Positions 38,012 through 46,277 of a DNA stretch of 47,215 nucleotides are shown here, in pieces. The notes beneath the pieces were generated by a model that saw only the letters and a program-made list of their open reading frames with translations, was not told the DNA's origin and made no database searches. Numbering within the stretch: position 1 is the stretch's first letter; every line of letters begins with the position of its first letter. Where the stretch lies: contig NZ_JACSPV010000036.1 of the NCBI RefSeq assembly GCF_014836955.1, forward strand, positions 1 through 47,215, given 5' to 3'. The translations under genes were made by a program, and so were the position numbers. The DNA is from Bacillus norwichensis. Its GTDB lineage: Bacteria > Bacillota > Bacilli > Bacillales > Bacillaceae_C.

Positions 38012-38653
38012 ATGAAGATTGGTATTATTGGGGCAAGTGGTAAAGCCGGAAGTCTTATTTTACAAGAAGCTGTTGAAAGAGGGCATGACGTCACTGCAAT
38101 TGTTAGAGATGCATCTAAAGTTACAAATAAACAAGTGACAGTAGTAGAAAAGAACATCTTTGACATAAAATCACGAGATATAGAGGCTTTTGATGCAATA
38201 GTGAATGCATTTAATGCTGCACCTGGACAAGAGCTTCAACATGTTGAAGCCGGAAGAGTTTTAATCGAAGCACTAAAAGGTGCTCAAGATACGCGATTGG
38301 TAGTCGTGGGGGGGGGAGGAAGCCTTTATGTAGATGAAGTAAAAAAAGTTCGAGTGCTGGAAACGCCTGATTTTCCTGAAGCCTATTTTCCAACAGCTTC
38401 AAACATGGCTGCAAATTTACAAGAACTTAAAGATACCAGCGACATAAAATGGACTTATATAAGCCCGGCTGGATTTTTTAATCCAGAAGGTAAACGAACT
38501 GGTTCATACACAAAAGCTGGGGAGGTACTCACTCTAAATTCAAAAGATGAAAGCTACATTAGCTATGCTGATTATGCTATTGCCGTATTAGATGAAGTTG
38601 AAAATGCAGAACATATAAATCAACGATTCTCTGTTGTTGGAGAAGCTGAATAA
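38012..38653 (+). CDS. ywnB: YwnB-like NAD(P)-binding oxidoreductase
   Basis: A 213-residue short NAD(P)-binding Rossmann protein of the NmrA/atypical SDR type. It begins MKIGIIGASGKAGSLILQEA, with the G-x-x-G-x-x-G motif, and continues HDVTAIVRDASKV, FDAIVNAFNAAP, LVVVGGGGSLYV and WTYISPAGFFNPEGKRTGSY. Such proteins bind NADPH and may act as quinone reductases or redox sensors. The start is ATG 38012 after GGAGGG; the upstream in-frame start lies inside the operator. A strong terminator follows. It is controlled by the divergent YwnA-like repressor (inference). Confidence 0.9.
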   Translation: MKIGIIGASGKAGSLILQEAVERGHDVTAIVRDASKVTNKQVTVVEKNIFDIKSRDIEAFDAIVNAFNAAPGQELQHVEAGRVLIEALKGAQDTRLVVVGGGGSLYVDEVKKVRVLETPDFPEAYFPTASNMAANLQELKDTSDIKWTYISPAGFFNPEGKRTGSYTKAGEVLTLNSKDESYISYADYAIAVLDEVENAEHINQRFSVVGEAE

Positions 38654-38684
38654 GTTTTGGAATGCGGGATCATGAAGTGGATTT

Positions 38685-38735
38685 AAGCCGGGTGAAATCA
38701 AGTTTTTAATTTGATTTTACCCGGCTTATTTATTT
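38685..38735 (+). terminator. Terminator after the ywnB-like gene
   Basis: AAGCCGGGTGAAATCAA pairs with TTGATTTTACCCGGCTT, followed by an A/T tail. It is very stable. Confidence 0.93.
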
Positions 38736-38995
38736 TGAAGCATGGATCTATCTTGCTATGGCATAAAAAAAGATTAAATAATTCTTTCTCTCTGAAATTG
38801 AAAGTCGTTTCAGGAAGCGGTGCTTTAAAATAGAATGTTTTTTTATTAAAGTGATAATCATCTTCATGTGATGCTTGGTGAATCGAATAGCCATTGAATG
38901 CTGATAATCTAAACGAATACTGATCATAAAAATTTTAGTGAAATGGAGAAGAAGCTAGTGCTTATTTCTATTAAAGGGGATAAATTTCATTTTTG
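38736..38995. other. Intergenic stretch without a recognisable gene
   Basis: 260 bases, AT-rich, no open frame with a ribosome site and no repeat. It probably only holds upstream DNA of the Crp/Fnr gene. Confidence 0.5.
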
Positions 38996-39037
38996 GGACA
39001 TATGTCCTGTAATGAAAGCTATATTTTAATATATGCT
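38996..39037 (+). promoter_or_regulatory. Palindrome GGACATATGTCC and candidate promoter
   Basis: A perfect 12-bp palindrome at 38996-39007, and a possible -10 TATGCT at 39032-39037. The distance would put the palindrome about 42 bases before the start point, the position of a class II Crp/Fnr activator site. The same palindrome type recurs at 41183. Confidence 0.65.
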
Positions 39038-39064
39038 AAAAACAGAAATAATGAGGTGTACCGG

Positions 39065-39757
39065 GTGAAGGAGATAGTTGATAGAAATTTATGGGGAGAT
39101 TATTTAAAGAAGATCGATTCTCGAGTATCGCTCGACCAAACCAAGGTAAAATTGATTGAATTTGAGCCGGGAGAGTGTTTATGTGAGCAAGGATATCCAT
39201 TGGACTATCTGTTCTTTCTTGTAAAGGGAAAGGTGAAGATTTATGTTACCTCACCAGAAGGTAAACGATTAATTGTTACGTTTAATCGTCCAGTTCAGAT
39301 ATTTGGAGATATTGAACTCATCCAAAAGGTGAATGTACTCAATACAATTGAAGCTGTTTCAACGGTACACGCATTTGTTATCTCAGTAGAAACCGCTAAT
39401 AAATTATGTATGGAAGCAGCATTTAATCAATACTTACTTGAGGTAGTTGGACGTAAGTTTTTGACAAAATCAATGACTCTTTCATTTCATTTGTTGAATG
39501 AGGCAGATGTGCGTTTTGCTAGTTATTTATTTTCCATTTCACATAATGAAAATGGGCAGTTTTATCAACCGTTTATTGCTAAAAAAAGCCTTAAGGAAAT
39601 AGCTGGATTTATTGGAACAACAGTACGGCATCAAAACCGGATTATACAAACTTTTCAACAAGAAGGTATTCTTGAACGAGCTCCCGAGGGCATCAAGATT
39701 TTCAACCCCATTTTATTAAAAGAAAAAGCAAAAGATAATTTATATGAAATGCAGTGA
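39065..39757 (+). CDS. Crp/Fnr-family regulator (YeiL-like), first
   Basis: A 230-residue cyclic-nucleotide-binding-fold regulator. The beta roll is at about 25-115 (LIEFEPGECLCEQGYPLDYL, FFLVKGKVKIYV, RPVQIFGDIELI). The long dimer helix follows, then a C-terminal HTH (SLKEIAGFIGTTVRHQNRII). The cAMP-binding arginine motif is absent, so another ligand or redox signal is likely. The start is GTG 39065 after GAGGTG; an upstream ATG at 38993 would overlap the palindrome. It is followed nine bases later by a HAD phosphatase gene. Confidence 0.88.
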   Translation: MKEIVDRNLWGDYLKKIDSRVSLDQTKVKLIEFEPGECLCEQGYPLDYLFFLVKGKVKIYVTSPEGKRLIVTFNRPVQIFGDIELIQKVNVLNTIEAVSTVHAFVISVETANKLCMEAAFNQYLLEVVGRKFLTKSMTLSFHLLNEADVRFASYLFSISHNENGQFYQPFIAKKSLKEIAGFIGTTVRHQNRIIQTFQQEGILERAPEGIKIFNPILLKEKAKDNLYEMQ

Positions 39758-39766
39758 GGAGAGAAA

Positions 39767-40420
39767 ATGGATACATTTATTTTTGATTTTGATGGTACGT
39801 TAGCAGATTCGAAACAGTGCAGTGTACTGGCTACGAAAGCAGCCTTTCAAGAAATGGGACTTACGCTGCCTGATCAAGAAGTGATTGAATATTATATGGG
39901 GATTCCGATCGAAACTTCGTTTAAGGAAATGGCAAATAGAGAGTTAACCAATGATGAATTTGAGCAATTGCTTGTCGTGTTCCGTCAAGCATATAAAGAA
40001 TTTGAAAATGATTCGTTAATGCTTTTTCCAAAAATGAAAGAAGTATTAAAGGTTTTAACACAAAACAATGTTAATTGTTTTGTTGTATCAAGTAAAAAAA
40101 CAGATGTATTATTTAGGAATTTAACATCACTGGATATTGTTGGATTTTTCAAAGATTGGGTTGGATCAGATCAAGTTAAGCTGTATAAGCCGCACCCTGA
40201 TGGCGTTTTATCAATTGTGGAACGGTATGATTTGGATGCTTCAACATGTATCGTAATTGGTGATGCGATATTTGATATTCAAATGGGGAAGGCAGCCGGT
40301 TGTAAAACCTGTGCTGTTACATGGGGGAGTCATACGAAAGAACAACTGCTGCAAGAGAATCCTGACTATTGTATCGACGAGGTTTCGATGTTGGTGAACC
40401 TATTAGAAAAGAACATGTGA
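39767..40420 (+). CDS. HAD-superfamily phosphatase (PGP/Gph-like)
   Basis: A 217-residue HAD hydrolase. Motif I FIFDFDGTLADS with the nucleophile Asp is at 6-10, motif II VVSSKK near 107, motif III Lys in VKLYKPHPDG, and motif IV IVIGDAIFDIQMGKAAG. A helical C1 cap lies between motifs I and II. The substrate is likely a small phosphorylated metabolite. A GAGGAGAG site precedes the ATG. It is co-transcribed with the Crp/Fnr gene. Confidence 0.9.
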   Translation: MDTFIFDFDGTLADSKQCSVLATKAAFQEMGLTLPDQEVIEYYMGIPIETSFKEMANRELTNDEFEQLLVVFRQAYKEFENDSLMLFPKMKEVLKVLTQNNVNCFVVSSKKTDVLFRNLTSLDIVGFFKDWVGSDQVKLYKPHPDGVLSIVERYDLDASTCIVIGDAIFDIQMGKAAGCKTCAVTWGSHTKEQLLQENPDYCIDEVSMLVNLLEKNM

Positions 40421-40435
40421 TGCTGAAGAGAGAAA

Positions 40436-40473
40436 TAAGTATTCAACAAAAGAGGAAGATTGTTGAATACTTA
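40436..40473. terminator. Bidirectional hairpin between convergent genes
   Basis: TAAGTATTCAACA pairs perfectly with TGTTGAATACTTA around a 12-base loop. It ends at the stop of the minus-strand Crp/Fnr gene. T runs are short, so efficiency is uncertain. Confidence 0.7.
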
Positions 40474-41166
40474 ATAACTGATCCCATTGGATATTATTTC
40501 TAATGTTTTCATATCTAATATCCGAATCGCATTGTCCCTTCTTTCAATCACTTTCCTTTCAGTCAGAGAGTGAATCACTCGATTAAGGTGACGATGTGTT
40601 GTACCAAGCAGGTTTGCAATTTCTAAGATATTAGACGTTTTTAACTCTTTGCCGAATTCGTTCTCAGGTCCATGAGACATCGTAGATAAAAGATAACTTG
40701 CAAATCTATTCTCAACTGAGGCTAGTAAATTAACACGAGAAGCCGTCGTACATGTTTGAAGTTTATAGCTAATATGATCTAAAATCATGTGTAAAAATTT
40801 GGAATTATCTTTTTCGTGCTTATTAATATAGTCGAATGGCAGTCCGATGAGTAAGCAGTCATTCACTGCTTCAATTTGAGATTGGATAGGAATGTTGCGA
40901 ATCCATTCTAAATCTCCCACAATGGAAAAGGGTTCGCTAAAGCGGAGCAATAGTGATTTTCCAGTTTCTATACTTGAAGTGACTTTTACTTTTCCTTTTA
41001 CCAAAAATAATAAAGTTTGAGCCTCAGTTCCTTCATATAAAATAACTTCACCTGATTTGTATTGATACAGAGCAAATGGGATTTGTTTGTCTAAGTCAAA
41101 GATATGACCCAATTGAAATTCATTCAGCATGACATTCATAAGATCTGAATCACTAATAAGTTTCAT
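40471..41166 (-). CDS. Crp/Fnr-family regulator, second
   Basis: A 231-residue paralogue of the regulator at 39065: a beta roll (ALYQYKSGEVILYEGTEAQT, LLFLVKGKVKVTS, FSIVGDLEWI), the dimer helix, and the HTH ILEIANLLGTTHRHLNRVIH. It is the same YeiL-like subfamily. The start is ATG 41166 with AGGGTG upstream; GTG 41175 is the alternative. A palindrome GGACAATTGTCC lies 17 bases before its start and also before the divergent HAD gene at 41256. Confidence 0.88.
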   Translation of the reverse strand: MKLISDSDLMNVMLNEFQLGHIFDLDKQIPFALYQYKSGEVILYEGTEAQTLLFLVKGKVKVTSSIETGKSLLLRFSEPFSIVGDLEWIRNIPIQSQIEAVNDCLLIGLPFDYINKHEKDNSKFLHMILDHISYKLQTCTTASRVNLLASVENRFASYLLSTMSHGPENEFGKELKTSNILEIANLLGTTHRHLNRVIHSLTERKVIERRDNAIRILDMKTLEIISNGISY

Positions 41167-41182
41167 TGAAAGCACCCTATCT

Positions 41183-41222
41183 GGACAATTGTCCTTTTCA
41201 TTATAAGATAAACTGTTATGAT
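41183..41222 (+). promoter_or_regulatory. Palindrome GGACAATTGTCC with + strand promoter
   Basis: The palindrome is at 41183-41194. A -10 TATGAT at 41217-41222 on the + strand gives a start point about 41 bases from its centre, a class II activator distance for the HAD gene at 41256. For the minus-strand regulator the site lies over the 5' leader or promoter and could repress it. Confidence 0.65.
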
Positions 41223-41255
41223 AAGAACAATTAAAATTTGTTGGAGTGGAAATAA

Positions 41256-42041
41256 ATGAAATTTGTTTTTGATTTAGATGGGACCATTTGTTTTAGAGGG
41301 ATACCTGTTTCAGATAAGATTCTTGACAAGTTGGAACAATTGGTAGAACTGGGGCATGAAGTGCTTTTCGCTTCTGCAAGGCCAATCCGTGATTTGCTTC
41401 CAGTTCTACATGAACGTTGCCACCATTATTCAATGGTAGGCGGAAATGGAGCCATCGTTGCAAGCCAAGGAAAAATCATCTCTACCACAGGTTTTGATGA
41501 AACGACTCTTTCAAAACTGATCACTTTAATCAATATGTATGATGTTACTTATTTAATTGATGGTTCATGGAACTATGCATATACGGGGACAACTGAGCAT
41601 TCTATTATTCGTAATCTTGATCCACACAAATTGGCTAAAAATGTTACCCTGGGCGAACTGCACCCAATAATAAAAGTATTAATGTTGACCTCAAATAATA
41701 TGGAAAAAGTAAAACAAGATCTTGATGCACTGGATGTCGTAGTGAACGTTCATAGCAATGAAAGAGTTTTAGACATAAGCCCTAAAGGAATAAATAAATG
41801 GACAGGATTACAACAACTTGGTGTCACTGATGGAGAATATGTAGCGTTCGGCAATGATGCAAATGATATTACAATGTTTCAACATGCGAAACATTCCATT
41901 ATGATAGGTGAAAACCCTCAACTAAGCCCCTTTTCAAAAGAAGCATTGCCATTGAACGATTATATTGAGGACACTATAATAGAAAAATTAAAGGAACTCG
42001 GAAATTTGTATCTTCCTTCTGCCAGGAATCTGGTAACGTGA
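41256..42041 (+). CDS. HAD-IIB (Cof-type) phosphatase
   Basis: A 261-residue Cof-like HAD phosphatase. Motif I FVFDLDGTICF is at 3-13, motif II FASARPIRDL near 39, a large C2 cap with LIDGSWNYAYTG, motif III Lys in SPKGINKWTG, and motif IV YVAFGNDANDITMFQHAKHS. It dephosphorylates sugar phosphates, FMN or PLP-like metabolites in this family; the substrate is undefined. GGAGTGG precedes the ATG. It is divergent from the second Crp/Fnr gene with a shared palindrome. Confidence 0.9.
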   Translation: MKFVFDLDGTICFRGIPVSDKILDKLEQLVELGHEVLFASARPIRDLLPVLHERCHHYSMVGGNGAIVASQGKIISTTGFDETTLSKLITLINMYDVTYLIDGSWNYAYTGTTEHSIIRNLDPHKLAKNVTLGELHPIIKVLMLTSNNMEKVKQDLDALDVVVNVHSNERVLDISPKGINKWTGLQQLGVTDGEYVAFGNDANDITMFQHAKHSIMIGENPQLSPFSKEALPLNDYIEDTIIEKLKELGNLYLPSARNLVT

Positions 42042-42076
42042 GAGCCCTGACGCGTAACATGTGCAGAAATAGGTCT

Positions 42077-42246
42077 TCGCACGATAACTCCGGGATTCGC
42101 ACGATAAAAGTGAATATCGCACGATAACTCCGGGATTCGCACAATAAAAGTGAATATCGCACGATAACCCCGGGATTCGCACAATAAAAGTATTTTTCGC
42201 ACAATAACCCCGAATTTCGCACAATAAACATAATTATCGCACGATC
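42077..42246. repeat. Repeat C: nine units at an exact 20-bp period
   Basis: TCGCAC(G/A)ATAA recurs at 42077, 42097, 42117, 42137, 42157, 42177, 42197, 42217 and (partial) 42237. The nine-base spacers alternate between CTCCGGGAT-like and AAGTGAATA-like, so a 40-bp unit is repeated about four times. It has no coding sense. It fills the gap between the HAD gene and the acyltransferase gene. Confidence 0.95.
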
Positions 42247-42251
42247 CCCAG

Positions 42252-42280
42252 AACGCGAACCCAATATGGGGTTCGCGTTT
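42252..42280. terminator. Strong hairpin after repeat C
   Basis: AACGCGAACCC pairs with GGGTTCGCGTT, followed by a short T run on +. It lies between two convergent genes. Confidence 0.75.
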
Positions 42281-42368
42281 GCAATACATGCCGGAATCTG
42301 CATTAGAATCTGTTCAAAATAAGCATGTTTGCCATCGCTGATCTTGGAGAAATAAACTGGATTGAGCC

Positions 42369-43409
42369 TTAAGCTGTTTGTTCGATAAGCTTGGATTGGC
42401 CAGGTTTCTTTTTTCCTCTTCTTATTTTACCAACAATGAAAGCTCCAAAAGGCAAATAGGAAATCAATTTTATTGTAAAAATGGATGCAGCCAGTGAAAC
42501 GGCAAATAATAATAAAACACTGGCAAAGTAGCTGGAAAATAATCCATTAAAGTATGGGGCGAGAAGCCGCTGGTATTGCCAATGCAATAAATAAATGCCG
42601 AACGAGTAATTACTGATAAGATTAACTAGCTTACTTTCGGGAATCTTTTGTCCCCAAGCAAATATTGCTAAGCAGAAGGAAATGACCACTGGAAATAAAT
42701 CCATCCTTCTGGAATGTGTGCCAGTTACAAGACCAGAACTATATGAGTAATATAGGAAAGCAGCTGATAGTATAAACAGTACTAAAGTAAGCCAACGGTA
42801 TTTCAATAGTGTTTTTGAAAGTGTCTTATAGTATTTTCCGATTAAGTATGCAACAGTGAAGTAACCGAACCAAGCAATGAAGGGAATTCTCAAAACATGT
42901 GAATAGTTGTCCAATTTGATCAGCCCTTCATTGATTGCAAATAAATAACTGAACATCAATATTAGACTTAGTGGTAATAACCATTTCATCGATAATTTAA
43001 ATTTGGTTACCAAGAATTGAAGTGCATAAAACTGAAAAATAACCAGAATAAACCAGCCGACAAAATTTCCGGTGAGTATGTTTTCTACGATTTTTTCCTC
43101 AATCACTACATTGTTGTTCAAATAATGAGTTACGAAGGCATCAACTACTGCGAAAAATAAAAATGGAATAAATATAAAGCTTCCTCGCTTTCCCCAGAAA
43201 CTTTCAGGCAGGCGCTGTGGATAGCGATTAGCTAAAATTACAATAGATAAAACGATAAAAGCTGGCGTAGCCATGCATAAGAGGATTCTGCCATAGTAAT
43301 AAAGATCAATATGCGGATGTTCGATTACCTTTGACAGCTGAGTTGTACTATGAAGAAAAACTATACTTAAACAGGCTAGTGTTCGCAATAAATTCCATTC
43401 CTTGATCAT
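42369..43409 (-). CDS. Acyltransferase 3 family membrane protein
   Basis: A 346-residue membrane protein with about ten spans. It starts MIKEWNLLRTLACLSIVFLH with the conserved catalytic His of the acyltransferase 3 fold, and has the late YSFGIYLLHWQYQRLL that is typical near the end. Members O-acylate cell-wall or surface polysaccharides. GGAGG is eight bases before ATG 43409; an earlier in-frame start at 43442 has no site. It is a single gene converging on the HAD gene. Confidence 0.88.
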   Translation of the reverse strand: MIKEWNLLRTLACLSIVFLHSTTQLSKVIEHPHIDLYYYGRILLCMATPAFIVLSIVILANRYPQRLPESFWGKRGSFIFIPFLFFAVVDAFVTHYLNNNVVIEEKIVENILTGNFVGWFILVIFQFYALQFLVTKFKLSMKWLLPLSLILMFSYLFAINEGLIKLDNYSHVLRIPFIAWFGYFTVAYLIGKYYKTLSKTLLKYRWLTLVLFILSAAFLYYSYSSGLVTGTHSRRMDLFPVVISFCLAIFAWGQKIPESKLVNLISNYSFGIYLLHWQYQRLLAPYFNGLFSSYFASVLLLFAVSLAASIFTIKLISYLPFGAFIVGKIRRGKKKPGQSKLIEQTA

Positions 43410-43535
43410 ATGGTACCTCCATAATTTTGGATAGTACCTCAATATAATTCACTCTTATATCGCCTTCAATATGAGTGTTTTGGAAGTGGTGGAATTATCT
43501 TGAAATGCTGCTGTGACTGTATCAATGGATAATGT

Positions 43536-43681
43536 GTAACTGAAGTGTCCCATTTTTGTCGGTGGCGAGGTGAATGCATAATGGTATTGCATTTAGTGGG
43601 GGTCCAGACCCCTGGCTGAACAAAGTTTGAATGCAGATTTTTTAGATGAGCGAGCTCGAGAAAATCTGGGTGCATTTGAAA
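43536..43681 (+). repeat. Repeat A copy 8, diverged
   Basis: GTAACTGAAGTGTCCCATTT, TGGCGAGGTGAATGCATAAT, GTATTGCATTTAGTGGGGGT then CCAGACCCCTGGCTGAACAA, AAGTTTGAATGC, TAGATGAGCGAGCTCGAGAA and the end TCTGGGTGCATTTGA. The GGATGCC core and the 3' small hairpin are partly deleted. Confidence 0.85.
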
Positions 43682-43746
43682 TAGTACAAATTGAAATCAG
43701 GACTGTTACCAAGGATGACACTCAATAAATTTACGGACCATAATGT

Positions 43747-43785
43747 AAAGCTGGCAACGGTAATTGTGTTTGCCAGCTTTATTTT
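43747..43785. terminator. Orphan terminator hairpin
   Basis: AAAGCTGGCA pairs with TGCCAGCTTT and is followed by ATTTT. No + strand gene lies directly before it, so it may be the leftover of a lost gene. Confidence 0.7.
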
Positions 43786-43815
43786 GTACTAAGTTAAAAG
43801 TACTCAGGATTTTTA

Positions 43816-43855
43816 TTGACCTGAACCATTTATTCATTTTATTATAGTAGTAATA
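43816..43855 (+). promoter_or_regulatory. Promoter and candidate operator of the TrmB-like gene
   Basis: TTGACC (43816-43821), an 18-base spacer and TATTAT (43840-43845). An inverted repeat TATTA-N6-TAATA overlaps and follows the -10, so autoregulation is possible. Confidence 0.6.
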
Positions 43856-43884
43856 TGAATAACAACTAAAAAGGAGCGTGAAAT

Positions 43885-44694
43885 ATGGAGCATTTAATCG
43901 GAACGTTTGAAGAAATTGGATTTTCCAAAAATGAAGCAAAGACTTACATGGCGTTACTGAAAGAGCCGGGGATGAATGGTTATGAAATCAGTAAAAAGAG
44001 CGGTGTACCGCGATCTATGGTTTATGCCGTTATCGATAAATTATTGGCAAAGGGAGCTATCATAGAGTTGCGTACTGAGACATCAACATATATTCCACTA
44101 TCTGTAAAAGAACTGATAGCAAATAGAAGAAAGGAAGCAGAGAATACACTCGATTTTCTTGAGAAAGAATTGCAATCGGTTGAAAAGCCGGCCAAAGTAA
44201 ATGTAATTAAGCATATCGAGGAACGTTCCCAGATCATTGGTGCTATGAAAAAACTGATATTGAATGCAAAAGAGGAGATCTGGCTTTCTGCATGGGAGGA
44301 GGAAATCGAGGAACTGCGCAGCTCAGCTGAAATCCAACTTGAAAAAGGGATTCATATGTATTCGCTGCTTTTTACACAGCAAGAGACAGCGTCTTTCGGA
44401 AAAGCATTCTATCATCGTCCGAATACGTCTTCTATTGAAAAACAGAGAATGGGGCAAAGATTAACGATTGTTATTCAGGATCATCTGGAAGTGTTAATTG
44501 CAGGATTCATTGATGGTCAGACTCCACAAGCAATTCAAACGACTGATCCAATGCTGGTTATATTGGCAAAAGAATATATCCGGCACGATATGATGATGAA
44601 GGTTGTAACTGAAAAATGGGGGAGTGAACAGCTTGATTCACTATGGCGTGGGAATGAATTAATTACTTATATTGTCCATAATATAAAGAGGTGA
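43885..44694 (+). CDS. TrmB-family transcriptional regulator
   Basis: A 269-residue protein. The N-terminal TrmB winged helix is at about 5-70 (LIGTFEEIGFSKNEAKTYMA, MNGYEISKKSGVPRSMVYAV, IDKLLAKGAIIE). A coiled coil lies at about 75-105, then a phospholipase-D-like effector domain (KKLILNAKEEIWLSAWEEEI). AAGGAGCG precedes the ATG. It lies nine bases before a LysE-type exporter gene and probably controls it in response to a small molecule (inference). Confidence 0.9.
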   Translation: MEHLIGTFEEIGFSKNEAKTYMALLKEPGMNGYEISKKSGVPRSMVYAVIDKLLAKGAIIELRTETSTYIPLSVKELIANRRKEAENTLDFLEKELQSVEKPAKVNVIKHIEERSQIIGAMKKLILNAKEEIWLSAWEEEIEELRSSAEIQLEKGIHMYSLLFTQQETASFGKAFYHRPNTSSIEKQRMGQRLTIVIQDHLEVLIAGFIDGQTPQAIQTTDPMLVILAKEYIRHDMMMKVVTEKWGSEQLDSLWRGNELITYIVHNIKR

Positions 44695-44703
44695 AGAGGT
44701 TCT

Positions 44704-45318
44704 ATGTATCTGGAGATTTTCTTGATAGGTATTTTGGCAGCTTTATCGCCAGGACCTGATTTTGTCGTTGTGATGAAAAACAGCTTGGGGATGGGCAGAA
44801 AAAACGGTATGGCTGCAGCGTTAGGAATTGCCAGTGCATTGATTGTGCATGTTTCCTATACTGTTTTGGGCTTCACGATCATATTGGAAAAATGGCCGTT
44901 TGTCTTTAATATGATCAAACTGCTTGGAGCTGTCTATTTACTATGGTTGGGATTCCAAGGAATCCGTTCGAAAGCCAAATCGAACGAATTGCATATAGGA
45001 CAACTACTTAACCGGTCTGCAGGGCAGAGTTTTCGTGAAGGTTTTTTATGTAATATTTTAAACCCTAAATCAGCTTTGTTCTTTCTTAGTATATTTTCAC
45101 AATTTATTGGACACAGCACTCCTGAATGGATGCGTTGGATATATGGCGGGGAAATTATATTAGCAGTCGGACTTTGGTTTATTCTGCTTGCGATACTTAT
45201 TTCTAATCACTATTTCAGAGGTATTTATCGAAAATATATGCATTGGTTTGATCGCGGCCTTGGTGTCATTTTAATTATTTTTGCAGTAACTATTGGAGTA
45301 ACCGCATTTTCGAGTTAA
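44704..45318 (+). CDS. LysE/RhtB-family amino-acid exporter
   Basis: A 204-residue membrane protein with six spans. LysE marks are the early GILAALSPGPDFVVVMKNSL, GRKNGMAAALGIASALIVHV, LLGAVYLLWLGFQGIRSK, and FREGFLCNILNPKSALFFLS. It exports amino acids or similar metabolites; the substrate is unknown. It follows the TrmB-like gene by nine bases, with AGAGGTGAAGAGG as ribosome site inside the end of that gene. Confidence 0.93.
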   Translation: MYLEIFLIGILAALSPGPDFVVVMKNSLGMGRKNGMAAALGIASALIVHVSYTVLGFTIILEKWPFVFNMIKLLGAVYLLWLGFQGIRSKAKSNELHIGQLLNRSAGQSFREGFLCNILNPKSALFFLSIFSQFIGHSTPEWMRWIYGGEIILAVGLWFILLAILISNHYFRGIYRKYMHWFDRGLGVILIIFAVTIGVTAFSS

Positions 45319-45423
45319 TGGGAAATGAGGATAAAAGTTTCCTATTACTATAGAATTTTTTCCTGAAATAATTATAATAAAATTAAGAATTCATTGCATG
45401 ATAGTAAAGATAGGAGGGAAATG

Positions 45424-45819
45424 ATGGGAAGATTAATTCATTTTGAAATTCACGTTGATGACATGGATCGAGCAAAGAAGTTTTATGGCGAGGTATTTGG
45501 ATGGTCATTTCAAGACTGGAGTGATTATGCAGGAATGCCTTACTTTGGAGCGGTGACGGGCAATGAAAGTGAACTAGGGATTAATGGTGCATTGATGCAG
45601 CGGCAGAGTGCTTCGCCAGAAGCAAATCAACCGTTAAATGGATTTGCTTGCACAATGGGAGTAGAAAATTACGATATAACAGAAGCTAGAATTATTGAGA
45701 AGGGCGGTAAGGTCGCTATGCCTAAATATGCTCTTCCTGGAATGGCGTGGCAAGGATACTATCTGGATACCGAAGGCAATGTTTTTGGCATTCATCAACC
45801 CGATGAAAATGCAAAATAA
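45424..45819 (+). CDS. VOC/glyoxalase-fold protein
   Basis: A 131-residue protein of the vicinal-oxygen-chelate fold with two beta-alpha-beta-beta-beta modules: GRLIHFEIHVDDMDRAKKFY, GEVFGWSFQDW, then ENYDITEARIIEKGGKVAMP and YYLDTEGNVFGIHQPDE. Metal ligand positions (His near 6, Glu at the end of module two) look partly kept. The substrate is unknown. The start is ATG 45424, since TAGGAGGG is seven bases upstream; an ATG directly before it is the alternative. It is likely co-transcribed with the next gene. Confidence 0.88.
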   Translation: MGRLIHFEIHVDDMDRAKKFYGEVFGWSFQDWSDYAGMPYFGAVTGNESELGINGALMQRQSASPEANQPLNGFACTMGVENYDITEARIIEKGGKVAMPKYALPGMAWQGYYLDTEGNVFGIHQPDENAK

Positions 45820-45843
45820 AACTTAATAATAGGTGAATGAAAT

Positions 45844-46215
45844 ATGAAATCACTAGATACGGCAGGTGTACTTGAAAAGTTGCGCAATATTTGTCTTGCG
45901 CTGCCTGAGACTGTTGAGCATATCGATGGTTTCGGTCACAATACTTTTAAAATCAATGGTAAATCATTTGTGATTTCAGGTGAAAATAAGAACGGGTTCG
46001 GTGTATCCTTCAAGTCTGACCATGAAACCCAAGCTTTACTGCTGCAAAAAGAGAAGTTTTTTAAAACTCCGTATATTGGGCGGCATGGCTGGGTATCTTT
46101 CCAAAATCCAGTGGAGGAAGACTGGGAGGACTTGACAGATCTTATTCAAGAAGCCTATTTGCACGCGGCACCGAAGCGTTTGGTGAAACAATGGATGGAG
46201 TTCCAAGATAAGTAA
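45844..46215 (+). CDS. MmcQ/YjbR family protein
   Basis: A 123-residue protein matching the MmcQ/YjbR (DUF419) fold: LRNICLALPETVEHIDGFGH, NTFKINGKSFVIS, GVSFKSDHETQALLLQ, and the typical TPYIGRHGWVSF followed by a helix EDWEDLTDLIQEAY. The family has a CyaY-like fold and has been called DNA-binding, but its role is not settled. AGGTGA precedes the ATG. It lies 24 bases after the VOC gene in the same operon. Confidence 0.9.
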   Translation: MKSLDTAGVLEKLRNICLALPETVEHIDGFGHNTFKINGKSFVISGENKNGFGVSFKSDHETQALLLQKEKFFKTPYIGRHGWVSFQNPVEEDWEDLTDLIQEAYLHAAPKRLVKQWMEFQDK

Positions 46216-46250
46216 AGAAAGGTAAAAGCTTTGCCTTTCTTTACTTATTT
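46210..46250 (+). terminator. Strong terminator overlapping the MmcQ-like stop
   Basis: AAGTAAAGAAAGG pairs with CCTTTCTTTACTT, followed by ATTTT. It overlaps the last codons of the gene and may serve the convergent PhzF-like gene too. Confidence 0.93.
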
Positions 46251-46277
46251 TAGTTTAGTGTATAGTCTGAAAAAGGA

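Noticed and set aside
42077-42246. CRISPR array
   Set aside because: Repeats are only 11 bases, spacers are 9 bases and alternate between two sequences, and no cas gene is present.
41960-42303. Overlapping minus-strand reading frames with repetitive peptides
   Set aside because: They are translations of the 20-bp repeat C and have no ribosome site; the period keeps frames open.
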